Source of the DNA: Steinernema hermaphroditum
Lineage: Eukaryota > Nematoda > Chromadorea > Rhabditida > Steinernematidae
Assembly: GCA_030435675.1 (NCBI GenBank)
Contig: CM059621.1
Coordinates: forward strand, 8,246,001-8,310,000
DNA length: 64,000 bases
Direction: 5' to 3'
A program made the translations under genes and the position numbers. Position 1 is the stretch's first letter. Each line of letters opens with the position of its first letter. Of the stretch, positions 1-13,784 are shown piece after piece. The notes beneath the pieces are model-generated. The model worked only from the letters and a program-made list of their open reading frames with translations, was not told the DNA's origin and did not search any database.

Positions 1-3000
1 ACACTCCTATGGAGGAAACTTCTCCGAGAAGGAGGCTTTTCTTCTTCTTCGGCAACCAGTTCTGAGCAATCAAGAGATTAAAAGACCACTTATACTTTTG
101 TACTCAGAGGTGGTACAAGCAGATCTACGCAATCAAGAGAAAGGCTGCTTTGAAACTCGGCCATCAGGATAATTTCGGATGAGAAAGTTCCAAATCCTAT
201 CACCCTTTAGATCTGCTCTCTAATTTAAAAGTTGATCCGAGGAAAAGATCGAAAAGCTAAGCAAACAGTCAGAAGATTCTAATCAATAGAAATGAAATTT
301 GAAACAGAATAGACAGATCACTTTCTTCGATCTTTCTACCCTTCAAGCAAATATGCAGATAAAATTCGGCGACTGAAATGAGACAGACTTTCAGACAGAC
401 AGAGTAAGATAGAGAGACAGTCTGCTAAATTTAAATGTTTTGCATGATTCATTTGTGTCGGTCGTAATCGGTGGTCCTTTCTCTCAGAAATGAGTTGAGT
501 GAGTGTTCTTGATCGCCCCGTCTCCCAGAAGGCCTGGAACACCAGGGAGCCGTAGTTCCAACGTCTTGCCAAGAAGGCCGTCACCACTGCCCGGTCACTC
601 ATTTAAATGCCTTGCACGGAGTAAGCCGTCGATCCCGAAGTATAAACTCGTAAAGTCATAAAAATTTCGACCGCTTCTCATTCGAAAAATATGGGAAGAA
701 ATATCTCAAAAAGTGATACGGTGGCTAAATAGAGCAAGGTGCACATGTTCTTATATTTATACGAATATTCAATTTAAACAAAGAAATTTCATTTCTGTGC
801 AAACTTTGACGTCCTCCGTGACATTTCCAGGATTGCGGCCAGAAGCAGAAAATAAAAAATCAGTTATTAGGGGAGAAGATAGCGACATTTCTCGGGTTCT
901 TGCAGTGAAGCAGATCTCCGATCTAACCAGCAATTAGCGCCTTCCTGTTCCCAAGAAGAACTTTTGTGCCAAAAAGGTGTCCTTTCCAGAGTGAGGAGGC
1001 GTTGGAAAAAGAAATTATAGTGGACCAGCGACGGTCGCAATTAAACGTCATCCTCGGCACAAATTATTCATTCTAGTGTGACCTCATCGTTTCCAGAGCT
1101 GTTTGGAGCGGAGGTCTCTGCAGAATGGGCATCTAGTTCCCAAAATAGTCCCTCGAGAACTCTTCACGTAGACTCACTCCTCTACTTTCGCCGTTTGATT
1201 GGCACTTTCGAAGAGACGTTCCTCTAATTTCCCCAAAGTGACGTCTTTTGAAGGCAATTCCAGCTAAGACACCTTCCATCGGTCTCTGAAAGGAGAGTCA
1301 CCGAAGAGATCAGAATCGGCTGAATCGGCAGAGACAAACGGCGCTAACGATGTGACGAAGAAGACACGTTTAGGCGCTGAGCACGGACGGGGCTGCATGG
1401 TGATTTTTGGGGGCCTTCTTCTGAATTATTCAGCTGAGAGTGTGGGGGTGCTCTTGGAAGATCGCAGAAGTACTTTTGCAACAAATGTGAGCTGAGAAGA
1501 CGCCGCACAGAAAAAAAATGTGACACTCCGGTATACTGTCGTGGTTCCAGTGACAATCTCTTCTTCACATAGTGTTGGATTCACAAAATTTTCGCAAATC
1601 CTCTACACACCATATCGATGTATTTCATTGGTGGGAAGCAGCGTGAACCTCTTCTGCAATTTTCGTGTCACAAAAGGTTAATGACTAGAATGATGAAATG
1701 GTTAAAAAACCTATGGTTTACAAAAGATCTTTGAGTTCGTCAGAAACAGAAAGATGCAATTCTAAATGACCAAGTATGAGTGAAGATGCGGGTGCGAAGA
1801 ACATGCTACAAGGATGAGGATGAGAGATGAGGATGAGAGAAAACATCAAAGAATTCGTTTGTACGTATATAATTGTTTGTACGATTGCTGAATTCTCAAC
1901 AAAATTGTAATCATTATTGGGGCAATTACGGAGGCCTTTCCTGACAACTTGGTCCAACGTTTGAATCCAAAGCAATCAGTAATGGATCGCGGGGTCTATA
2001 TGTAAATTCAAAAATCATTCATCATCTCGCAGGGTGTGTTCAAGTGTGAAGATGAGTGTCGACGCAAGCACATCTGCTATGCACGTGAGGTCGTTGCTAG
2101 TCAACGGAAGCTGAAAGAAACATGAGTGGAAGGAATAATGCAGTGAACGACGACAGCGATCTCCAAGGATCCATGCTACGGGGGCTCCACTTTCTCTAGG
2201 CTAGTTCGCTTAGAATGAGATCGGAAGTCAATTTTTGTTCTGAAGGGTGATGACATAAGAGTAAATTGCCAATCACCAAAGGAGTGACCTGGCAATCTAA
2301 AATTTGCATCTCCTTTCACTTCCTCAAACGGATTCAAAAGGCATTTCCCAGCACGGGCGCTTCAGGACATATTCTTTGTTTTTGTCCCCCTTTTTGTCGA
2401 CGGCTACAATCACTTCATAAAAAATAAAAATTTGTGTTGCGTCTTCTTTTGTTGCGCTTTCAATTACAATCGGTGGCTTTCCCATGGAAACCTCTTTTCG
2501 AGGCGTTAATTGCTTTCTGTTTACATCGTTAACTCATCAAGTGAGTAATGCAGCGCCAGTCATAACAAAAAGTCCAAAGGGTGGAAGTAAAGAGAATCCC
2601 ACTCGTTCACTTTACACGAAGGCTTCGTGTTTTGAGCTCAGAAGGGGATGTCTAAGAACTCCCCAAGACAGACGTCGCCATAACCAGAGGGATGACAATC
2701 TCAAAAGGAGTGGGGTGAATGTGAGAGTTTCGCGAATCCTAAAGGGAGTAGCAACTAAAAAAAGCCCGAATGTGAGAATTCCTTGAACTCCAAAAAGGTC
2801 CTTGTGGGAGAGACAGTCTGCGTTGGTAGGTAGACGCCTTGAGACGGAAGGAACACCTGCATCGTGCACTCTTGACTGTCTCAAATGGATCCAACATAGC
2901 CAGACGACAACACACGCCCAATAGGTACACCGAAAGTCAGTTGTGGAGGCTGAAATCGGCGTCGAATGTCGCACAGCCAAAAATACAGATCGTTTGTGGG

Positions 3001-5116
3001 AACTTTCTCTATTCACGCTTGTCTTAAGGTCGCCACAGTCATTCAGAAACCTATGGGAATGCCAAACCAAAAGGTTGTTTGGCACAAAGACTGTGTTTTC
3101 CACAGAAAATGTTCAAACACCGCGAGTTATACAAAAAATAGCATGAGATGCCATCCTCTGATACAAAGTTCCTGGAATGTTCGCTCTGCGGAGCAAATTT
3201 GGAACAAAACAGCAAGCAGAATAACAAGGAATCGGAAGAGAAGGTCTATCGCCTCGGTGCTAATTACCCTCCGAAAGGAAGTACAAACGAAATAATGAGT
3301 TGTTTTTGGGAAGCACTCGCGAAGAAGCTAAGGAGCCGAATATCGGAAAATCTCATTTCGAGGAAAAGCGTCTTGGGTCGACATAAGATAAAAAGTAAAC
3401 TCTGAGAGAGTCGCAAATTAGTTTCGGGGAAAAAAGTAAAAAGGGAGAAATCAGAAGTCGGACGACAAGAGGACGGACGGCTGTCTTCGGAGGTGGCGAA
3501 GAGGACAAAAGAGGGCGTCGGAGACGGTCGCTTCCCACAGTAATTGAGCGAGGGAGGATTGCCTTCCAGTGCCGACCTGTTTCGGATCGACTCGGAGTGT
3601 ACTTCTGCAGTTTTGTGTCCAAGTGCGCCCTTCTCTCAGGGTGTTTGCACGGATTGAAGTCAACAAGGACGTCTGGAAATGCACAGGTGAGTCCATTTGG
3701 CCGAGGTGGAAGTCCTTTCGGTCCGAGCACTTTCGACCGTCTAGAGTAGGATTTCTCAAAATGGTTCCCGAGAACGAGCCCGAGACCAAGATTACAATTT
3801 TGCGCGATGGATAAGGATTCCCCATGGTCTAAGGTCAGCTTATCATAGAGATCCGTTGCTCTCTAGTTTTTCCCTCTTCTACGGAGAGAACCGTTACCGT
3901 ATACCAACCAAGTAGCCAATTAACTTCCCCATTACACAAACAGAGAGCCGAAGAAATGGTCAAATTGGACGAAAGTGCACGCTGATGAAGTTTTCAGCGA
4001 AAACATAAACTTCATCATGGACCAAAAAAGAGCTTGTGTATACACTCGAAGTTCAGTGACCAGATCGAAGCGGAGCGGGGAATCGCCCCTCGGCACTCGA
4101 TGTACGAATCCGAGCAGACGAAGAGAAACTAATTGCGAATGAGATGATTCTCACGGTGAATGAGTTATTTCGGGATGTGACTGACTGCTGAAACATGCTC
4201 GACAGGGAACGAAACATCATAGATTCCGATCCAATTTTCAGGATGCACTCTTGACAGAGCTCGCCCACGTCTCTTTTGTGTCCGAAAATACGACTCTGCG
4301 CTAGAAGACGGCGCCAGAAAGTTCGAAAACTGAGTCACTCTGGAAACGTTGTAGCTCATTGTTTTCGATGACGACAAAGACGGAACGTGTCCGATTCTTT
4401 AAAGTACGAGGTTACAACAAAAGCCCTGTGATGCGGCGCTTCAGAAGTGCACACAGCAGGGCATAGAGTGCAATTGATAGAGCAGAGCGAGAAGACCGGA
4501 AGCGCGGTCGTTCTAGTAAACGGAAGGTCGTCGGTTCTTGTAGCGCTTTTATGCATGCAATCGAGATGAAGCCTCACTCCTTAATCGGCCTATTAATAAA
4601 AACCAAACGTGCGCTTTCGAGCGAACGAACGAAAACGTTGCAGAGATATAGGCATTCTCCGCACGTGTGTCACCTTTAACAATTCTGGTTGGGTCTTTAT
4701 CGGATTCTTCTGAACTGAATGTCACTGACAGAGCTCATGCGATTCGATCATCCACGTTCATGGCTCGCCTGTTGCTCGGCGGTAGTGATCGCATGTTTCA
4801 AAAGAGATTCCGTTCAATTGCCATCGGATCTTCGAAATAATTGTATTCTGGCTCGAACAAGTGAAAACTCACCCTGGCTTCTCGCATTGCTCGAAATCTT
4901 GATGATCTCGATGTTCTGTCGACTAAACATCAGCCAGATCGACGGAACTACAACAGCCGGTGCCCACAACAAGGGTATCACACAGCACCTGCAGGATTCA
5001 ATCATATGTGTAGGGATGGGCATCTGCCTTGGTGGATTAGGTTTCGAACGAGAATTTATTATGTATCACCGCCAAATCACTGTTCGTAATACTTTTAGTT
5101 GCTGTTTTTTGTGACA
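1..5116. other. Long stretch without a supported gene
   Basis: About 5.1 kb in which I cannot assemble any spliced gene with recognisable protein content. Open frames here are short and overlap on both strands. Three pieces look slightly coding-like and are listed as findings: a Cys-x2-Cys segment near 3148-3290 (+), an acidic short frame starting at 3762 (+), and a possible exon at 4873-5023 (-). An AGAC/GTCT-rich block lies at 353-424, and a segment at 480-536 shares blocks with an intron at 27.8 kb. The stretch may be regulatory DNA of a gene off the left edge. Confidence 0.5.
353..424. repeat. AGAC/GTCT-rich block 1
   Basis: Seven copies of AGAC or GTCT fall within about 70 bp of noncoding sequence. 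Similar blocks occur at 7925-8076, 12683-12850, 26620-26658 and 43314-43442. None lies in coding sequence. The function is unknown. Confidence 0.5.
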
Positions 5117-7592
5117 TCAATGACCATATGCATCTTGAAGGGCCAGCAGGCACCTGGCGACATCGTCGTGACACCGTGAGTTCCACAGGAGCTTCAACTC
5201 GTGCAGCTCACGGATTCCGAAAGGCGTGTAGAAGACGGGACTCCACTCGGCGATTCCAAAGCACTTCCCCACTTCGTCCGCGAGCTCCGCGAGATCCAGG
5301 ACCGTCTCCGTCTCTCCGAAGTTCTTCAGAAGGCCCTGGGCATACTTTCTGGCGAAAATCATGTCCTTGAAGGTCGTCCCGATGATCGACTGTTTCTCCT
5401 CTTCCACGAGCACTCCGAATTCGTTGTTTCGCATCAGATGCACTTTCACAGCGATCGAGCCCTTAAACCGACTCTGAAAAGTGGCGAACCACCTCCTCAC
5501 CTCTTCGAACACCTGCAGAACGCATTCCTCTTCAGCGAACAGGAGTTGAGCGCTTTCCAACAGATAGAAGTCGGCGTCTTCGCGAAGGATCTTCGCGAAT
5601 CCGTCCCCGTGGAGGCGAAAGAGATGCGCCACCCTCACAGGACTGTCGAATGCCCTTCCGTTCTCTCTGGCGATCGAAAGCCCCATCTCGATGTCCGCTT
5701 TCAACTCGCCCACGAATTCTCCGCATTCCGTCATCTTCCTCAACTTCAAGTTTTTCTCTATCCCCTTCAGATCTGAGCGACGCTTATCACACGCTGCTTC
5801 TAGGACTACGGTACCTCTCACAACGAAAATGACGATTTCGGCCACCGATGCCAGGTCCCTCAACCTCGTCGAATTGATCTTCTCTCCGAGGTCGAGGGCC
5901 GTTTCCAGAACGGCGTCGTCGACGTTGCCGTTGACTCTTCTGAGGGCGTTGGCGACGTCTCTTCTGTCCGAGAGCTCCAGATCGTGAGTTAGAGGCCTTT
6001 GCATGGATCCGAGCATGTTCAGAGCGTTCGCGTTCGAGGATAGGTTCGCAGTGAGCCTGAAGAAGAGCACGAGTGAGTAGATGGTACTGCGATCTTACCT
6101 ATTGGGATTCACCCTCGTCAGTCCTCGGCTCCTATCGCTCACAATCACCGTCTTTCCCTTCCGTCCGCCGATTCGGATGACGTCGGAGTCGCTCACTGCC
6201 TTGAAGAAGCCGGAGGGGTCGTCCATCCGGTTGATTGTGCGCACGATCTTCGACTGTGCCGTCATGCCCTTGTCTTCGATGTTCTGATCGATGAACCTCT
6301 TGAAGTTTGCCTTCGCCTCTACATCGCTCATCGAGTTCTGGGTCTGCTGGATGTGCTGACGCTGCGCCTGTTTGATGATACCGGCGGCCGTCTTCGGCTG
6401 CACCAACGTATTTGTGAAGAAGAAGAGACTGATCGAGAACTGGAGGCAGTCGAGGCTCGTCAGACGCTCCTCCTTCGCCTTCTCGTAGAGATTCGCCGCT
6501 CCCAGAGCCACGAATCCGCCCTGGAAGCCGAGAGTAGCGACGTTGAGGGCCGTCGCGGCTGCCCGCGTCGTTGTCGAGAAGATCCGGCCGCTCTCCCGGG
6601 CGCCCTTCGCTAGCGCCGCGTTCGTCGCCGAAGTGGCGAAGCTGAGGGGTGTCAGGCCGATGGCCACGTAGGAGGTGACGGACTCGAGGTCCGTGAGGCT
6701 CTCGCCGTGTTTGCCTTTGTCGATGAGACGCTCCGCTGATCTGGAATCGCGAATCAGCGGTGGAAAGTCACCGAGGACGTACCGTCCAGCACTGTAGACG
6801 GCAGAAGTAGCTCCGGACGCGAGGACCAAGGGGCCGACGACGGCTCCAAGCGGAGTGAACAAGCCGACGATGGCGGCACCAGTCGCGACAAGCGAAGTCA
6901 CCGTCGAAACGGTGTCCAATTTCCTTCCGACCTGAGAGACAATTCTACAGGCGGGAGAGCTACCGTACTCCAATACGGGGCCCTTCTCCGGGTCGAATAG
7001 GTAGCTTCCCCCTTCGTCGCAAGTGTAGTATCCGAATTTGGGGAAGCTGTACTCCATCTCGGGAAGGCGATTGTTTTCGCACCACTTGTCCCAACTGTTG
7101 TAGGTCCTCAGATTGCAGTCCACGAATCTGTTTCTGTAGGGGACGTCGGAGTCCTCGGTGGCGACTCTAAAGACCACCACGGGGAATATCGCGTCTCCCT
7201 GTCGGCAGAGGACGAAGACCACGAAGACGCGGAGTCTCTGGGCGCCCGCCATGTCGCGCACCTCAAGGAGTTTGTCCTTGATGCGGATAGCCTCGAGACG
7301 CTGCTTCTCCCCGTAGGCGAGGAAGTGGTCGTCGGAGGCGCCGTCCGTCGGAGGTCCGAAGACGGCGAAGCAGATTCTCACCAGGAGTAGGTTCTCGTCG
7401 TTCGCTCCGTACTCGTCCCACGGGCGACCTCGGAAGCTCTCATAGTACAGACGGTGCGTCTCCCGCGCCTGAATCTTCCACGTCTCCTCGACGGTCATCT
7501 CGAGCGCACGCCTATGTCAATGGGTTCAGAAGATAGACTTGAAGAGACTTACAGCTCCTTTTTGGGATCGTTCTCCCGATAGGCGCCGTCAA
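5117..7592 (-). CDS. DUF4781-like protein (5' end unresolved)
   Basis: Exons, 5' to 3' on the minus strand: 7592-7553, 7511-6783, 6740-6099, 6056-5117. The first ATG in frame is at 7498 and gives 765 residues. The exon at 7592-7553 reads in the same frame through a good donor and acceptor, so the true start probably lies further upstream in an exon I could not fix. The intron at 6741-6782 is only 42 bp and in frame; I infer it from its strong donor and acceptor. The N-terminal 200 residues contain a WDKWCENN...EMEYSFPKFGY region. A glycine/alanine-rich hydrophobic stretch follows (VTSLVATGAAIVGLFTPLGA), then helical sequence. From memory this matches the DUF4781 family of nematodes and insects, whose function is not known. 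No signal peptide is visible. Confidence 0.6.
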
Positions 7593-8402
7593 CTGATAAG
7601 ATAGTGTTTACAAAACACGTCGTAACCGAGCAAAACGGTCAAAGAAGAGGCGACGAATCGATCGATCAGCTGAGAGAACGGGCGCTTGCAAAACGATTTC
7701 CACTGAGAATTCGTGATCGCAAGGCGGTGTGTCAACATAACAGCATAAAAAATCGAATATCTACCAGAAGGATTGTATCCATCTATCGCCAAAAGTTATG
7801 AGGAGGGCAGTTTGGCAAGCTTCCCCTTCCCCTTTTCGAAATCCAAGAAACAGTTCAGATCAAGTTTGGATTGCATGCAAACCTGGGACTGCGCTCGCAG
7901 CATCTCTAAGATCTCTGTGGGCGCGCAAAAGCTAGAAACTGAGACAAGCCAAGGAATAGACCGTCTGACTGTCCGGAAGATTGTCTGCAAGGGACATGTT
8001 GTCGTCTGTCTACAACCCAATGCATATGCCGTATATTCAGACTGTCTGCACTATTGTCTCGTCTGAATTAGTTGTCTAGCACTCTTTTTGTACAAAGTGG
8101 GCATTCATACGGTGGATCCTGTTACCGTACACTTCGGCCTACGATATCAAACATCACCTGATCATGTTGTCAGAAAACATGGAGAAAAGAGCCAAACTAT
8201 ATACCGTAATCGGACAAACTCGTTAACTGTCCATTCTCGGTCTCAAGGGCAACCTTTTGCATTTCTCATTTCGCATTCCGACGACAAGTGGCAGCACACC
8301 TCCTCTTTCTTTTGGTCAAAGTGACGCCACCAGGTTACAATGTTGTGCAATGACCACACACGAAGACGTTAGCAACGCCACTCTCTGTTTCAGATCCGCT
8401 CG
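7593..8402. other. Intergenic region between DUF4781-like gene and KptA-like gene
   Basis: Divergent spacer of about 800 bp. It contains the dense AGAC/GTCT block at 7925-8076 and ends in a splice acceptor (ctctgtttcag, ending at 8393) 9 nt before the start codon of the KptA-like gene. No open frame here has family similarity that I recognise. Confidence 0.5.
7925..8076. repeat. AGAC/GTCT-rich block 2
   Basis: About a dozen GTCT or AGAC tetramers in 150 bp, including GTCTGTCTAC and AGACTGTCTGC, against roughly one expected by chance. The block lies upstream of the KptA-like gene. It shares TCTGTCTACAA with the block at 12.7 kb. Confidence 0.55.
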
Positions 8403-8948
8403 ATGGAAGGGAGTCCGTCGCGCCACAGCAAGTTCCTGAGCCTCGTGCTCCGCCACAAGCCCGAAGCCGCGGGCATCGCACTCGACGCCAACGGATGGGC
8501 CGACGTCCTCGAGCTCCTCGCGGCGCTCCATCGCCGGAATCGGCCGATGACAAGGCCCCAACTGGAGCAGCTGGTGGCCGGCTGTCCGAAGCAACGGTTC
8601 GCCTTCAGCGAGGACGGGACGCGGATCCGCGCCAACCAAGGCCACTCCGTCGGCGTCGACCTCCAGCTGACGCCTCTTCGCCCCCCGGAGCTCCTCTTCC
8701 ATGGCACCGTCCCGCGCTTCGCCGATTCCATCAGAAGAGATGGTCTTCAGAAGATGAATCGCCATCATGTCCACCTCAGCGAGGACCGCGAAACCGCCTC
8801 TACCGTCGGACGCCGCCGGGGAACTCCTACAGTACTTACGATCCGAAGCGGAGATATGTTCGGCTAAGGATTTGTTTTCTTCCGTTCAAGGAATCACGTA
8901 TGGTTAACAGATAATGTGCCATCGAGATTTATAGCGTTTCCACAGTAA
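8403..8948 (+). CDS. kptA-like: RNA 2'-phosphotransferase (KptA/Tpt1 family), bacterial type, interrupted by one TAA
   Basis: KptA/Tpt1 transfers the splice-junction 2'-phosphate of RNA to NAD+. The frame from ATG 8403 has the family motifs in order: LVLRHKPEA (R17, H18), GWADV, RIRANQGHS (R76), LFHGTVPRF, MNRHHVHLS and VGRRRG (R138). These include the Arg-His-Arg-Arg catalytic set. The frame stops at TAA 8865-8867 after 154 codons. The same frame then continues, with no shift, into GFVFFRS and VWLTDNVPSRFI, which is exactly the missing family C-terminus, and ends at TAA 8946-8948 with a poly(A) signal directly after it. The stop therefore replaces one residue of an otherwise intact gene of about 180 codons. 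There are no introns. A splice acceptor 9 nt before ATG suggests the gene is expressed as a nuclear gene. The HVHLS and VWLTD motifs resemble bacterial KptA more than the metazoan TRPT1 I remember, so transfer from bacteria is likely but unproven. It may be a recent pseudogene, a polymorphism, a sequence error or a readthrough gene. Confidence 0.88.
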
Positions 8949-8949
8949 A

Positions 8950-8955
8950 AATAAA
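8950..8955 (+). promoter_or_regulatory. Poly(A) signal AATAAA of the KptA-like gene
   Basis: AATAAA starts 2 nt after the second, distal stop of the KptA-like frame and 11 nt before the stop codon of the convergent DDX46 gene. Its position fits a transcript that was built for the full-length frame. Confidence 0.6.
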
Positions 8956-8965
8956 CAATCGACAC

Positions 8966-12319
<3,354 letters not shown>

Positions 12320-13784
12320 CTAGAGTACACAAAAGGAATTAGGCGACAGCGAAGTGGTCACACAAAGCGAACTCGCTAATAGGCGCGCCAAATAAGTGAG
12401 GAAGCCGAAAAAATCCAGGTCCAGTCAACAAAAATCCGCTAAATCGAATACCAATTGTCGTGCAGAAATAAAATGGCATCACCATATAGCAAAGTGCCAC
12501 AGAAAACGATGCATCGGAGTTCCGAATTCCGAGCCAAAACGGTGTTCGCGCTTGAAAGGCACACCAAGTCTCATCAGAGAGTTCTGTCCAGGAGTACCTT
12601 CGAAACGAAAACGACCACACACGACGAAGCCCGAAAAATCTCACACCCACACACAGACATGTCACAGAAGCGATTACGGTATGTAGACAAGAGCGACAGT
12701 GCTTGTCTGGTGTCTAGACTGGTAGATTATACCACTTGTCTATGCCGACTTCATATCTGTCTACAAACACATTGGAGAATCGCCGTGCAAACGTAGACCG
12801 ATAGACACACACAGACAGAACTGTCTCGGTGAACCATCTTCGGCGCCTGTCTCTATGATTTGACCACTTTGACCAATTCCTGTGTCCCTTTTCTTGGTTC
12901 TGTCTCCGTGAAATCGTCGATGAAAGATCGCCGTTTATTTTAATGTGGTGTTTATGGTGTCACGCAGCATTAATCATCGGAAATGCTGATCTTCACGTTC
13001 CTAGAGGTGTGCTATAAATGTTCCCAGATCGCGCGTTGTTCCAAGTTAGACACTTTTGCAATAAACGGGAACCCCTCGGGGCTACTCTAAATTTAATTGG
13101 ACGTTTCCGGCTGTCACCAAACGACCTTCACCGCTTAAGGCCTTCTACAGGGAAGTCTCTGCTCTCGCCTACTATGAGGGCCTGTGCAAAGGAAGCAAAT
13201 AAAAACCATATGGCCCCGCATCGAGGGGAAATAAGTCGGATCGTCAGCCGAGCGATCGTCGACCGTCGGAGGGCGCCAAAAGGGTGTATAGTTTTGAAGT
13301 GGTCAAGCCGACCGAACAGAGAGATCTCAGTTATGCGCCAAAGAGGCTGTGACACGCCATTGTCGAGTTGCCGCTGGTTGAACGGCGATCGAATTCCCCT
13401 CCGCGCGGGGGTTTGGAAGGAGGAGACGTCGCTCCGTCAGTCTTCTCGCGTTCGTCGCCGCGTTTTATAGCGCAGTGCCGCGAGAGCGGGTCGCCGCGAG
13501 TTGGTATATTCCGTCCCGACCATCGATTATTTTATCTTTTTTATCGGACCGGGTTCACTCCTTCGAGATTTCGGATTTCACCTACTTTCCTTCTACACGT
13601 GTTCATCGCGCGAACTTTTCCGCCCGACGCCGTCGGCGCCTCTCGCTCCTCTGTGGCGTCGTAATCCGCTTAAACGTCCTGATTGATCGCCGGACGGCGC
13701 CGTTGTTCATTACATTGCGCTATTCGACCATCTGAGTCAGCCGTTGTAGCCTGTTTCCGTGCTCCAGGTCGACCTCATCCTCAG
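12320..13784. other. Divergent spacer between DDX46 and Patronin genes
   Basis: About 1.5 kb with no supported gene. It holds an AGAC/GTCT-rich block at 12683-12850, and a GC-rich part at about 13380-13680 that may be the Patronin promoter. The region ends in a pyrimidine-rich acceptor (catcctcag) abutting the Patronin ATG. Confidence 0.5.
12683..12850. repeat. AGAC/GTCT-rich block 3
   Basis: About eleven AGAC or GTCT tetramers in 170 bp of spacer, in both orientations. GATAGACACACACAGACAG at about 12800 closely matches the block inside the intron at 26.6 kb. Confidence 0.55.

Noticed and set aside
8832..8868. A 37-bp intron (GTACTT...CTAAG) that would remove the KptA stop codon
   Set aside because: Its removal shifts the frame of the conserved C-terminus and deletes conserved residues (VLTIRSGDM). 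The uninterrupted frame with one stop explains the sequence better.
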